Assembly: GCA_037833965.1 (NCBI GenBank)
Contig: AP031356.1
Coordinates: 12,050,501 to 12,114,500, forward strand
Direction: 5' to 3'
From: Marchantia polymorpha subsp. ruderalis
Lineage: Eukaryota > Streptophyta > Marchantiopsida > Marchantiales > Marchantiaceae
DNA length: 64,000 nucleotides
Below, piece by piece: positions 39,367 through 51,801 of this stretch (position 1 is the first letter of the stretch; each line of letters begins with the position of its first letter). The notes beneath the pieces were generated by a model, which was given only the letters and a program-made list of their open reading frames with translations, did not search any database and was not told where the DNA came from. The position numbers and the translations under genes were made by a program.

Positions 39367-41824
39367 CTAGCTAGTGCCCAAAGCACTAGAACGGTAACTA
39401 ATAATATCTCTAATGTAACAACCTAAATCATAAGGCTCGAGTTGAAGCAGAGAAAAGAAATTCTCGACATCAACTTTATGCGCCACTCGAATCTCTACAT
39501 ACCTAGAACAAGTAAGAAATACATGCTCTTCATCCTCAACTTTTCTTCCATCACATAGCCTACAAATACGTTCACTCCTATCAATGTTCAACCAACGCCC
39601 TTCTTCAATCCCAAGACTATGAGATCCAGTTCTATGTCTAGCAATAATATGACGTAAAGAAGTAGATATCTCTGCAAGTAAGTATCCTTGCTCACAATAA
39701 ACAAGCATAGGATTCACATGAAGTTGATAAAACTGCATCTTGGTGCCTCGTGTGCTCCACATAATGCTGAGAAATTCCTCCTTAATACGCTCGCGTAGGG
39801 CAATAGGTTGCAAATTCCAATCGAGTTCCGTCACATTCCACCTCAAAGACCAAGTCACCACATCTGCAAACCAACCCTTGGGACATGTGGCACGCAAAGC
39901 TTCAAGAGGAAGTCGAGAAGCATCAAGAGATCTCACTCTTTTGACATAAGTGATAGTCAAGAAGAGAGCTTCCGCCTCAAGAGGTAGACAACCTGTTTCC
40001 GCAAGAAGAATTGCATAAGAAGTTTGGGTCCTCACACCCAATTCTTCTTGTAAGAAGATCTTTTGCACCCTCTCCAAACGCTGCCAACCTGTCTTCTTAC
40101 AACCAGGACCCCACACTTGTGTTCCATATAAGATAACGGAAAACACTAAGCTCCTGAATAAGAATTTCCTAAGACTCCAAGACACTAGATGAGCTCCTCT
40201 ACATCTATTTAGCAATGAATATAGAGCTTTGAAACCAGCTTCTACCCTCTTTTGCACACAAAGTGCCCAATTATAATCAGATGAGAAATCAATGCCCAAA
40301 TATTTGTAACTTTTCAATTGTTCCAACTCTAATCCTTTGTAACAAAAAGAGAGCTTGGATCTAATGCCCACAAGAATGACTTTGGACTTCTCCAAATTGA
40401 CTTCCATCTGATTTTGAGTACAAAAGCTAGCCAAAGTGTCGAGGTGTTTCTGTAAACTAGTGGCATCACGTGCTAGTAATATGACATCATCTGCATACTA
40501 TGAGCATCTGCATCATCATTTGTGTTTTTTAGCCTTTTGACTCTTTGGGTCCCACGGGCTTGATCTATTTACCATTTACCATTTACCATACAAAAGAGCT
40601 TTGATGACAAAGCCTCCAAGTTTAACACCTTCGCTATCACAATCCTCCAACCACCTTTCTATATCATCTATGAAAACTCCAAAGAGAGTGGGAGAGAGAG
40701 GACAACCTTGAATGACTCCAATGGTGCTGATAATCTCTTTGGTTTGAGAAGTGTTGATCTTGGCCCGAACTAAGTGGTATAATGTAGCCACCGCTGCCAA
40801 GAGATCTGATGGTACTCCAATGGTTTGCAATCTTTGCCATAAAAGCTCACGAGGTACTGTGTCAAAAGCTTTCTTGAAATCAATGAAGGCACAAAACAAA
40901 GCTTTTCCATTACCCTTGGATTTCTCCCATAGAACACGTAAAACCAAGATATGGTCTATAGTGTTGAATGTAGGACGAAAACCAGCTTGGAACCGCGCTC
41001 TCTTTTGACAAGATTCAGCCCATGTGCTCAACTTTGACTCCACCAATTTGCCAAATAACTTGGCAAAAATACTACCCACCATGATAGTGCGATAGTTTGT
41101 CACCAAGGCCTTGCTCCCAGATTTGTGAATAGGAACAATCTTCCGTAGAGACCAAGATGAAGGAAAGCCATGAATAGCAGCATCCTCTAACACTTTCGTG
41201 AGTATAGGCCCAATAGCATCTCCTCCCCACTTGAGAAGTTCAATGGAAAGCCCATCCAAATCCTCACATTTACCATTTGCCAATTGTCTGAGTTGAGTCA
41301 TCACTTCAACTTCTGAAAATAAGCCTGGATTTCCTTCACAATGTGGCATAGATGCAACATTGGGAAAGAAATAAAGCTTTTCAGCAAAAGAAATCAAAGA
41401 CTTGGGATCAAGAGTAGGTTTAGAAGATCGTACTGCCAACCGCCTCCAAAAGGATTTGGGATTCTCCAAGAGCTCCTTTGTCAAGCACTCTTGCTTCTGC
41501 CTCAAAAATGCTCGTATTGTGAAGATCCAAGGATTTATCAAGTGATTTCGCCCTCGCTTGCTTGCAATCAAAGTCAAACCATCCATTGCAAGGAAGACCT
41601 CTAGCTCTCCTGGTCTTATGTCTCAAAAAGAACTTAGAAGCAGAGTTTTGGAGCAACTCAGTTAGTTGCAAACTAGATGTATGTGGATCAAGGCTCCAAG
41701 TAGTACAAGTCAAGAGGTCTTGGAAATGTTCACTATAAAGTTGCTTCTTACTAGCATCTAAACAAAACTTGGGGGAAGTAGAAACATAGTGACATGTAGG
41801 GAGAGGGATTGACGTTGACAACAA
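39367..41824 (-). pseudogene. LINE-A ORF2 remnant
   Basis: Segments 41824-41420, 41586-40576 and 40434-39367 are one ORF2 from before the RT to the end, split by a small deletion and by the 88-bp insertion, which falls inside the YADD codons. Knuckle and C-terminus intact. Confidence 0.8.
40499..40586 (+). mobile_element. 88-bp LINE 3'-end insertion (mirror copy)
   Basis: Identical event to 38426-38513, including the filler. Duplication CATAC at 40494-40498 and 40587-40591. Confidence 0.85.
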
Positions 41825-41843
41825 AAGAGTGAATAAAAGAGGA

Positions 41844-42030
41844 GTAAGAATCTCTTGCCCTCAAATCTTGAAACTCAAAGCTCAAAACTCAAAATTGGAC
41901 GCACTATGACTCTGAAACTCCGTTCAATCTGAAAATTGACAGGCTTCAGCGCTCTACCCAACGTCACAACGCCACAAAATTTCAGCCCCCGTTCACACTC
42001 AAGCCCAAAGTTACAGCCCGTGCAAGTTAC
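41844..42030 (-). repeat. LINE-C monomer fragment
   Basis: About half of one 348-bp unit (GTAAGAATCTCTTGCCCTC onward) between a LINE-A and a LINE-B piece. Confidence 0.8.
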
Positions 42031-42474
42031 GGCCCATATTGCGAAGCAACACCTGGATTATTTTCGGAAGGAGAGGTGATGACTATTCTCCAAAAATTAG
42101 CAAATGGCAAATGTGAGGATTTAGATGGCTTGTCCATTGAACTTATCAAGTGGGGAGGAGATTGTATTGGACCGGTTCTCACTAAGCTTTTGGAAGATGC
42201 TATGGTTCATGGTTTTCCATCAACTTGGTCCATGCGGAAGATTGTTCCTATTCATAAATCAGGAAGGAAGGACGTGGTGACAAACTATCGCACCATCATG
42301 GTTGGTAGTGTTTTTGCCAAGTTGTTTGGGAAGTTGGTAGAATCGAAGTTGATCACATGGACAGAGGATTTTCAAAAGAGAGCAAAGACCCAAGCCGGTT
42401 TTCGTCCTACATACAACACTATTGACCATATTTTGGCCTTACGTGTTTTATGGGAGAAATCCAAGGGCAATGGG
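42031..42474 (+). mobile_element. LINE-B RT fragment
   Basis: CCATATTGCGAAGCAACACC to GGGCAATGGG, RT N-terminal motifs (VTNYRTIMVGS to LWEKSKGNG). Open. Its right end is the insertion point of the next minus-strand copy. Confidence 0.85.
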
Positions 42475-42898
42475 TAATGGTAAATGGTAAATAGATCAAG
42501 CCCGTGGGACCCAAAGGGTCAAAAGGCTAAAAAACACAATACAAACAATCCAACTCCAAACTAGGAGAGAACCAAAAGAACCCCCTAGCTAGTGCCCAAA
42601 GCACTAGAACGGTAACTAATAATATCTCTAACGTAACAACCTAAATCATAAGGCTCGAGTTGAAGCAGAGAAAAGAAATTCTTGACATCAACTTTATGCG
42701 CCACTCGAATCTCTACATACCTAGAACAAGTAAGAAATACATGCTCTTCATCCTCAACTTTTTTTCCATCACATAGCCTACAAATACGTTCACTCCTATC
42801 AATGTTCAACCAACGCCCTTCTTCAATCCCAAGACTATGGGATCCAGTTCTATGTCTAGCAATAATATGACGTAAAGATGTAGCAATCTCTGCAACAA
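42475..42898 (-). mobile_element. LINE 3' end, left arm of a tail-out palindrome
   Basis: Tail on the left, LINE-A type ORF2 end (GKKVEDEEHVFLTC, KVDVKNFF), changing to LINE-B type (LVAEIATS) at its 5' end. Meets an opposite copy head to head at ~42898. Confidence 0.85.
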
Positions 42899-43414
42899 GG
42901 TGAGCATTATGTGGAGCACACAAGGCACCAAGATGCAGTTTTATCAATTTCATGTGAATCCTATGCTTGTTTATTGTGAGCAAGGATACTTACTTGAAGA
43001 GATATCTACTTCTTTACGTCATATTATTGCTAGACATAGAACTGGATCCCATAGTCTTGGGATTGAAGAAGGGCGTTGGTTGAACATTGATAGGAGTGAA
43101 CGTATTTGTAGGCTATGTGATGGAAAAAAAGTTGAGGATGAAGAGCATGTATTTCTTACTTGTTCTAGGTATGTAGAGATTCGAGTGGCGCATAAAGTTG
43201 ATGTCAAGAATTTCTTTTCTCTGCTTCAACTCGAGCCTTATGATTTAGGTTGTTACATTAGAGATATTATTAGTTACCGTTCTAGTGCTTTGGTCACTAG
43301 CTAGGGGGTTCTTTTGGTTCTCTCCTAGTTTGGAGTTGGATTGTTTGTATTGTGTTTTTTAGCCTTTTGACCCTTTGGGTCCCACGGGCTTGATCTATTT
43401 ACCATTTACCATTT
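42899..43414 (+). mobile_element. LINE-A 3' end, right arm of a tail-out palindrome
   Basis: From AGCATTATGTGGAGC to tail at 43414. Shares the private changes GKKVED and VDVKNFF with the left arm, so both arms come from one template. Ends YRSSALVTS. Confidence 0.85.
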
Positions 43415-44370
43415 ACCATATGAATATTCCGAATAGAGTAGGAGAGAGAGGACAACCTTGAATAACTCCAATGGTGCTCGAGATCTCTTGAGGCTGAGAG
43501 GCATCAATCTTAGCTCGAACTGAAGTGTATAAAGTGGCCACAGCTCCGAGTAGATTAGCCGGTACTCCAATGTCTTGTAGTCTTTCCCATAAAAGCTTTC
43601 GAGGAACAGTATCAGAAGCTTTCTTCAAATCGATGAAGGCACAAAATAAAGCTTTCCCATTGCCCTTGGATTTCTCCCATAAAACACGTAAGGCCAAAAT
43701 ATGGTCAATAGTGTTCTATGTAGGACGAAAACCGGCTTGGGCCTTTGCTCTCTTCTGAAAATCCTCTGTCCATGTGCTCAACTTCGATTCTACCAACTTC
43801 CCAAACAACTTGGCAAAAACACTACCAACCATGATGGTGCGATAGTTTGTCACCACGTCCTTCCTTCCTGATTTATGAATAGGAACAATCTTCCGCATGG
43901 ACCAAGTTGATGGAAAACCATGAACCATAGCATCTTCCAAAAGCTTAGTGAGAACCGGTCCAATACAATCTCCTCCCCACTTGATAAGTTCAATGGACAA
44001 GCCATATAAATCCTCACATTTGCCATTTGCTACTTTTCGGAGAATAGTCTTCACCTCTCCTTCCGAAAATAATCCAGGTGTTGCTTCGCAATATGGCAGA
44101 TGTGGCTTCTGGAAAGAAATAGAGCTTTTCGGCAAAAGCTACCAAAGACTCGGAATCAAGAGAAGGTTTTGACGGTGGTGTAGCTAATCGTCTCCAAAAG
44201 GACTTGGGATCCTTCATCAGGTCCTTTGTCAAGGATTCTTGCTTTCTTCTTAAGAAAGCTCGTTTCTTAGACTTCACCAAGTCTTTGTATATCCTTGTCA
44301 AAAGAAGCCGACTTTGAATATCCAAAGACCTATCAACAGACCTTGCCCTTGCTAGCTTGCATTCGGAAAA
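43415..44370 (-). mobile_element. LINE-B 5' part of a twin-primed (5'-inverted) copy
   Basis: Inverted segment from the linker (~44370) to the RT break GGAATATTCATA (43415). The 3' part continues from the same point at 44395 on the plus strand. Frame disrupted near 44095 (PEATSAILRS). Confidence 0.85.
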
Positions 44371-45745
44371 ATCCACCTTTCTATATCATCTATGCATTTG
44401 CATAGATGATATAGAAAGGTGGTTAGATGATTGTGAGAGTGAAGGAGTCAAACTTGGAGACTTTGTGATCAAAGCTCTGTTGTATGCAGATGATATCATA
44501 TTACTAGCACGTGATGCAATTAGTTTCCAGAAACAACTTGATACTTTGGCTAGCTTTTGTACTCGAAATCAGATGGAGGTCAATCTGGAAAAATCAAAGA
44601 TCATTCTTGTGGGCACTAGATCCAAGTTCTCTCTTTTACAAGGGACTAGAATTGGAACAAGTTAAGAGTTACAAATATTTAGGCATTGATTTTTCTCAGA
44701 ATTATAGTTGGGCACTTTGTGTACAAAAGAGAGTAGAAGCTGGTTACAAAGCTCTATATTCATTGTTAAATCGATGTAGAAGAGCTCATCTAGTATCTTG
44801 GAGTCTTAGGAAATTTTTATTTAGGAGTTTAGTGTTGCCGGTGATTCCATTTACCATTTACCATTTACCATATGGGACACAAGTGTGGGGTCCTGGCAGT
44901 AAGAAGACAAGTTGGGAGCGTGTGGAGAGGGTGCAAAAGATCTTCTTACAAGAAGAGTTAGGTGTAAGGAACCAAACTCCTTATGCTATTCTTCTTGCGG
45001 AAACCGGTTGTCTACCTCTTGAGGCTGAAGCTCTCTACTTGACCATCACTTATATTGGAAGGGTGAGATCTCTTGATGCTTCTCGACTTCCTCTTCATGC
45101 TTTGCGTGCCACACGTTCCAAGGGATGGTTTGCAGATGTGATGACTTGGTCTTTGAGGTGGAATGTGACGGAATTGGATTGGGATCTGCAACCTATGGCC
45201 CTTTGCGAGCGTATTAAGGAGGAGTTTCTCAACATCATTTGGAGGAGAGGAGGCACTTAAATGCAGTTTTATCAACTTCATGTGAATCCTATGCTTATTT
45301 ATTGTGAGCAAGGGTACCTTGTTGCAGAGATTGCTACATCTTTACATCATATTATTGCCAGCCATAGAACAGGATCTCATAGGCTTGGAATTGAGGAAGG
45401 ACGTTGGTTGAATATTGATAGGAGTGAACGGATTTGTAGGCTATGTGATGGGAGAAATGTTGAGGATGAAGAGCATGTGTTTATTACTTGTACTAGATAT
45501 ATAGAGATTCGAGTAGCGCATAAAGTTGATGTCGAGAATTTCTTTTCTCTGCTTCAACTCGAGCCTTATGATTTAGGTTGTTACATTAGAGATATTATTA
45601 GTTACCGTTCTAGTGCTTTGAGCACTAGCTAGGGGGTTCTTTTGGTTCTCTCCTAGTTTGGAGTTGGATTGTTTGTATTGTGTTTTTTAGACTTTTGACC
45701 CTTTGGGTCCCACGGGCTTGATCCATTTACCATTTACCATTTACC
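44371..45745 (+). mobile_element. LINE-B 3' part of the twin-primed copy, with tail
   Basis: After a 25-bp snap-back (44380-44420, CCACCTTTCTATATC and its complement) the RT continues from CATAGATGATATAG through YADD to YRSSALSTS and the tail at 45745. Defects: a 3-bp-scale deletion near 44630 shifting frame, a solo tail insertion at ~44849-44870, and TAA at 45258-45260 shared with the copy at 36357. Confidence 0.85.
44849..44870 (+). mobile_element. ~22-bp solo tail insertion
   Basis: CATTTACCATTTACCATTTA-type tail between GTGATTC and TATGGGACAC; siblings read GTGGTTCTATATGGGAC. Frame is kept but adds residues to the thumb region. Confidence 0.75.
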
Positions 45746-47195
45746 AAGATTCGGCCCTCTCCTCTCAAAAAGCTCAGACCTCCAAGGCACGTCAACTTCT
45801 TGCTCCGAATGGCGTTGTGCTTGAAATTTTGCAGGCTGATGCGCCCTGCCCTACTCCAGCGTTGCACTAAATTTCAGCTCCAGATCACTCCGAACGTAGA
45901 AGATACAGCTCCCGTAAGAATCTCTTGCCCTCAAATCTTGAAACTCAAAGCTCGAAACTCAAAATTGGACGCACTGTGACTCTGAAACTCCGTTCGATCT
46001 GAAAATTGACAGGCTTGAGCGCTCTACCTAACGTCACAACGCCACAAAATTTCAGCTCCCGTTCACACTCGAGCCTAAAGTTACAGCCCCTGCAAGATTT
46101 GGCCCTCTCCTCTCAAAAAGCTCAGACCTCCAAGGCACGTGAACTTCTTGCTCCGAATGGCGTTCTACTTTAAATTTTGCAGGCTGATGCGCCCTGCCCT
46201 ACTCCAGCGTTCCACTAAATTTCAGCTCCAGATCACTCCGAATGTAGAAGATACAGCTCCCGTAAGAATCTCTTGCCCTCAAATCTTGAAACTCAAAGCT
46301 CGAAACTCAAAATTGGACGCACTGTGACTCTGAAACTCCGTTTAACCTGAAAATTAAAAGATTTGAGCGCTCTACTCAACGTCACAACGCCACAAAATTT
46401 CAGCCCCCGTTCACACTCGAGCCCAAAGTTACGGACCCTTCAAGATTCGGCCCTCCCCTCTCAAAAAGCTCAGACCTCCAAGGCAAGTCAACTTCTTGCT
46501 CCGAATGGCGTTCTGCTTGAAATTTTGCAGGCTGATGCGCCCTGCCCTACTCCAGCGTTGCACCAAATTTCAGCTCCAGATCACTCCGAACGTAGAAGAT
46601 ACAGCTCCCGTAAAAATCTCTTGCCCTCAAATCTTGAAACTCAAAGCTCGAAACTCAAAATTGGACGCACTATGACTCTGAAACTCCGTTCAACCTGAAA
46701 ATTGACAGGCTTCAGCGCTCTACCCAACGTCATAACGCCACAAAATTTCAGCCCCCGTTCACACTCGAGCCTAAAGTTACGGCCCGTGCAAGATTCGGCC
46801 CTCCCCTCTCAAAAAGCTCAGACCTCCAAGGCACGTCAACTTCTTGCTCCGAAAGGCGTTGTGCTTGAAATTTTGCAGGCTGATGCGCCCTGCCCTACTC
46901 CAGCGTTGCACCAAATTTCAGCTCCAGATCACTCCGAACCTAGAAGATACAGCTCCCGTAAGAATCTCTTGCCCTCAAATCTTGAAACTCAAAGCTCGAA
47001 ACTCAAAATTGGACGCACTGTGACTCTGAAACTCCGTTCAATCTGAAAATTGACAGGCTTGAACGCTCTACCTAACGTCACAACGCCACAAAAGTTCAGC
47101 CCCCGTTCACACTCGAGCCCAAAGTTACGGCCCCTGCAAGATTCGGCCCTCTCCTCTCAAAAAGCTCAGACCTCCAAGGCACGTCAACTTTTTGC
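45746..47195 (-). repeat. LINE-C 5' monomer array, 348 bp x ~4.2
   Basis: Landmark GCTTGAAATTTTGCAGGCT-like sites near 45820, 46168, 46516, 46864. No LINE-C ORF1 attached. Units differ from 473-1746 by shared substitutions (GGCACGTCAACTTCTTGCTC), so a distinct lineage. Confidence 0.85.
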
Positions 47196-48436
47196 TATGA
47201 GATCCAGTTCTATGCCTAGCAATAATATGACGTAAAGAAGTAGATATCTCTGCAAGTAAGTATCCTTGCTCACAATAAACAAGCATAGGATTCACATGAA
47301 GTTGATAAAACTGCATCTTGGTGTCTCGTCTGCTCCACATAATGCTCAGAAATTCCTCCTTAATACGCTCGCGTAGGGCAATAGGTTGCAAATTCCAATC
47401 CAGTTCCATCACATTCCACCTCAAAGACCAAGTCACCACATCTGCAAACCAACCCTTGGGACGTGTGGCACGCAAAGCTTCAAGAGGAAGTCGAGAAGCA
47501 TCAAGAGATCTCACTCTTTTGACGTAAGTGATAGTCAAAAAGAGAGCTTAAGCCTCAAGAGGTAGACAACCTGTTTCCGCAAGAAGAATTGCATAAGAAG
47601 TTTGGGTCCTCACACCCAATTCTTCTTGTAAGAAGATCTTTTGCACCCTCTCCAAACGCTGCCAACCTGTCTTCTTACAACCAGGACCCCACACTTGTGT
47701 TCCATATAAGATAACGGAAAACACTAAGCTCCTGAATAAGAATTTCCTAAGACTCCAAGACACTAGATGAGCTCCTCTACATCTATTTAGCAATGAATAT
47801 AGAGCTTTGAAACCAGCTTCTACCCTCTTTTGCACACAAAGTGCCCAACTATAATCAGATGAGAAATCAATGCCCAAATATTTGTAACTTTTCACTTGTT
47901 CCAACTCTAATCCTTTGTAATAGAAAGAGAGCTTGGATCTAGTGCCCACAAGAATGACTTTGTACTTCTCCAAATTGACTTCCATCTGATTTTGAGTACA
48001 AAAGCTAGCCAAAGTGTCAAGGTGTTTCTGTAAACTAGTGGCATCAAATGCTAGTAATATGACATCATCTGCATACAAAAGAGCTTTGATGACAAAGCCT
48101 CCAAGTTTAACACCTTCGCTATCACAATCCTCCAACCACCTTTCTATATCATCTATAAAAACTCCAAAGAGAGTGGGAGAGAAAGTACAATCTTGAATGA
48201 CTCCAATGGTGCTGATAATCTCTTTGGTTTGAGAAGTGTTGATCTTGGCCCGAACTGAGTGGTATTATGCAGCCACCGCTGCCAAGAGATCTGATGGTAC
48301 TCCAATGGTTTGCAATCTTTGCCATAAAAGCTCAGGAGGTACTGTGTCAAAAGCTTTCTTGAAATCAATGAAGGCACAAAACAAAGCTTTTCCATTACCC
48401 TTGGATTTCTCCCATAGAACACGTAAAAACCAAGAT
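47196..48436 (-). mobile_element. LINE-A RT fragment
   Basis: Minus strand from LRVLWEKSKG (~48430) to the C-terminal region (HRTGSHS, 47197). Frame breaks near 48190 and 47545 (TAA in LEA*ALF). YADD present. Carries LLAFDATS and SPTLFGVF-side changes. No tail. Confidence 0.85.
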
Positions 48437-48544
48437 ATGGTAAATGGTAAATAGATCAAGCCCGTGGGACCCAAAGGGTCAAAAGGCTAAAAAACACAAT
48501 ACAAACAATCCAACTCCAAACTAGGAGAGAACCAAAAGAACCCC

Positions 48545-51500
48545 CTAGCTAGTGCCCAAAGCACTAGAACGGTAAATAATAATATCTCTAATGTAACAAC
48601 CTAAATCATAAGGCTCGAGTTGAAGCAGAGAAAAGAAATTCTCGACATCAACTTTATGCGCCACTCGAATCTCTATATATCTAGTACAAGTAATAAACAC
48701 ATGCTCTTCATCCTCAACATTTCTCCCATCACATAGCCTACAAATCCGTTCACTCCTATCAATATTCAACCAACGTCCTTCCTCAATTCCAAGCCTATGA
48801 GATCCTGTTCTATGCCTGGCAATAATATGACGTAAAGATGTAGCAATCTCTGCAACAAGGTACCCTTGCTCACAATAAATAAGCATAGGATTCACATGAA
48901 GTTGATAAAACTGCATTTTAGTGCCTCCTCTCCTCCAAATGATGTTGAGAAACTCCTCCTTAATACGCTCGCGAAGGGCCATAGGTTGAAGATCCCAATC
49001 CAATTCCGTCACATTCCATCTCAAAGACCAAGTCATCACATCTGCAAACCATCCCTTGGAACGTGTGGCACGCAAAGCATGAAGAGGAAGTCGAGAAGCA
49101 TCAAGAGATCTCACCCTTCTAATATAAGTGATGGTCAAGTAGAGAGCTTCAGCCTCAAGAGGTAGACAACCGGTTTCCGCAAGAAGAATAGCATAAGGAG
49201 TTTGTTTCCTTACACCTAACTCTTCTTGTAAGAAGATCTTTTGCACCCTCTCCACACGCTCCCAACTTGTCTTCTTACTGCCAGGACCCCACACTTGTGT
49301 CCCATATAGAACCACCGGCAACACTAAACTCCTAAATAAAAATTTCCTAAGACTCCAAGATACTAGATGAGCTCTTCTACATCGATTTAACAATGAATAT
49401 AGAGCTTTGTAACCAGCTTCTACTCTCTTTTGTAAAAATGGTAAAATGGTAAAATGGTAAAATGTACACAAAGTGCCCAACTATAATTCTGAGAAAAATC
49501 AATGCCTAAATATTTGTAACTCTTCACTTGTTCCAATTCTAGTCCCTTGTAAAAGAGAGAGAACTTGGATCTAGTGCCCATAAGAATGATCTTTGATTTT
49601 TCCAGATTGACCTCCATCTGATTTGGAGTACAAAAGCTAGCCAAAGTATCAAGGTGTTTTTGTAAACTAATTGCATCACGTGCTAGTAATATGATATCAT
49701 CTGCGTACAAAAGAGCTTTGATCACAAAGTCTCCAAGTTTGACTCCTTCACTCTCACAATCATCCAACCACCTTTCTATATCATCTATGAATATTCCGAA
49801 TAGAGTAGGAGAGAGAGGACAACCTTGAATAACTCCAATGGTGCTCGAGATCTCTTGAGGCTGAGAGGCATCATTCTTAGCTCGAACTGAAGTGTATAAA
49901 GTGGCCACAGCTCCGAGTAGATTAGCCGGTACTCCAATGTCTTGTAGTCTTTCCCATAAAAGCTTTCGAGGAACAGTATCAAAAGCTTTCTTCAAATCGA
50001 TGAAGGCACAAAATAAAGCTTTCCCATTGCCCTTGGATTTCTCCCATAAAACACGTAAGGCCAAAATATGGTCAATAGTGTTGTATGTAGGACGAAAACC
50101 GGCTTGGGTCTTTGCTCTCTTCTGAAAATCCTCTATCCATGTGCTCAACTTCGATTCTACCAACTTCCCAAACAACTTGGCAAAAACACTACCAACCATG
50201 ATGGTGCGATAGTTTGTCACCACGTCCTTCCTTCCTGATTTATGAATAGGAACAATCTTCCGCATGGACCAAGTTGATGGAAAACCATGAACCATAGCAT
50301 CTTCCAAAAGCTTAGTGAGAACCGGTCCAATACAATCTCCTCCCCACTTGATAAGTTCAATGGACAAGCCATCTAAATCCTCACATTTGCCATTTGCTAA
50401 TTTTTGGAGAATAGTCTTCACCTCTCCTTCCGAAAATAATCCAGGTGTTGCTTCGCAATATGGCATAGATGTGGCTTCTGGAAAGAAATAGAGCTTTTCG
50501 GCAAAAGCTACCAAAGACTCGGAATCAAGAGAAGGTTTTGACGATGGTGTAGCTAATCGTCTCCAAAAGGACTTGGGATCCTTCATCAGGTCCTTTGTCA
50601 AGGATTCTTGCTTTCGTCTTAAGAAAGCTCGTTTCTTAGACTTCACCAAGTCTTTGTATATCCTTGTCAAAAGAAGCCGACTTTGAATATCCAAAGACCT
50701 ATCAACAGAACTTGCCCTTGCTAGCTTGCATTCGGAGTCAAACCATCCATTGCAAGGTAGCCCCTTAGCAATCCTAGTACTATGCCTCAAAAAGAACTTC
50801 GATGCAGAAGTTTTGAGCAATTCTATGAGCTGTAAACTAGCGGTATGCGAATCTGGACTCCATATGGTGTGAGTCAAAAGATCTTGTAGATGTTCTTCAT
50901 AAAGGTCTCTTTTACAAGGATCTAAGCGAAACTTGGGAGAAGCTAAAAGAGATTGGCAAGGTGAAGTAGAGATTGATTTTGACATTGAAAGTGTGAACAA
51001 AAGAGGTGCATGATCTGATTCAGGTTGAGGATCCAAAACATCAAAATTGGAGATCAGAGAGGTACTAACCAAGGAAGACAAGAGAAAATCTATTGCGCTA
51101 GCACCGGTAGGGGAAAAACAAGTATTGGACTGAGAGTTGGGAAAGCGAGAGGTTCCATTGAGAACCTTCAAGTTACAAGTGGCTCCAAATGTCAAAAAGT
51201 GCTCTGTCAAAGAGTTTGTGGAAGGATCAAAAGAGGTTCTAGACCACAAGCTATCGTAAATTTCTTCAAACATAGAAGAAGCCAAGGGATCACTAAATTG
51301 AGTAAATTGAGCACAACGTATACGAGCATTGAAATCTCCAGCCAGAAAGACATCCCCTTTACTTTGGAATCTAAGAACATCTTCAATAAGCCGATGGAAT
51401 GGTTCACTTCGGTTGCAAAAGCGTGTTGAGTAGATACCCATGGACAATGGTGCAAAATAACAAATTGCCAAATAGCAATAAGATCCTCCAACCACCCCGA

Positions 51501-51801
51501 GACGTAGCCAATGATACTGTCCACCAACATCTTGAGCTTCTAGATGTATGAGAGGTAGAAGATGAGACCTGATGAAAGTAGCAATACCTCCTTGACCCCT
51601 TCCCGCATGTTGTCTTCTCTGGTTCCATGTCGACCCCACCAAGGTAAACCCTTCCAACTCAGCAATAGTATTGCTTTCATGTTCCCAAGTCTCCACAATG
51701 TTGATGACGTCAGCCATCTTCCAAATCGGAGCAGCACTCACATACTTTGTTGTTGAAAGTCCTCGGATATTCCACACCAACACCCTTATCTTCTCGGATT
51801 G
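48545..51801 (-). pseudogene. LINE-B3 ORF2
   Basis: EN (VWNIRGL, GDFNARI, SDHAPLLF), RT (FIDLKKAFDTV, QGCPLSPTLFG, YADD) and knuckle (ICRLC..EEHVFITC) complete, split at 49435-49462 by the 28-bp insertion into 51783-49420 and 49480-48545. GDFNARI is normal, unlike B1. Confidence 0.85.
49435..49462 (-). mobile_element. 28-bp octamer tail insertion (same as in B1)
   Basis: AAAATGGT x3 plus AAAA, flanked by TGTA 49431-49434 and 49463-49466. Confidence 0.85.

Larger units (their letters stand above)
39256..41843 (-). mobile_element. LINE-A copy, 5'-truncated, right arm of the palindrome
   Basis: Tail at 39256, ORF2 from the end (YRSSALGTS, stop near 39367) up to the linker (~41824, LLSTSIPLPTCHYV). 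Interrupted by the 88-bp insertion (40499-40586), and a frame break near 41515 where ~70 bp of the linker are missing (LDLHN, then TSIFEAEA). Joins a LINE-C monomer at ~41844. Confidence 0.85.

Noticed and set aside
38081-41843. Twin priming as origin of the 1.17-kb palindrome
   Set aside because: The arms overlap in element sequence and share the same insertion, whereas twin priming splits an element into non-overlapping parts.
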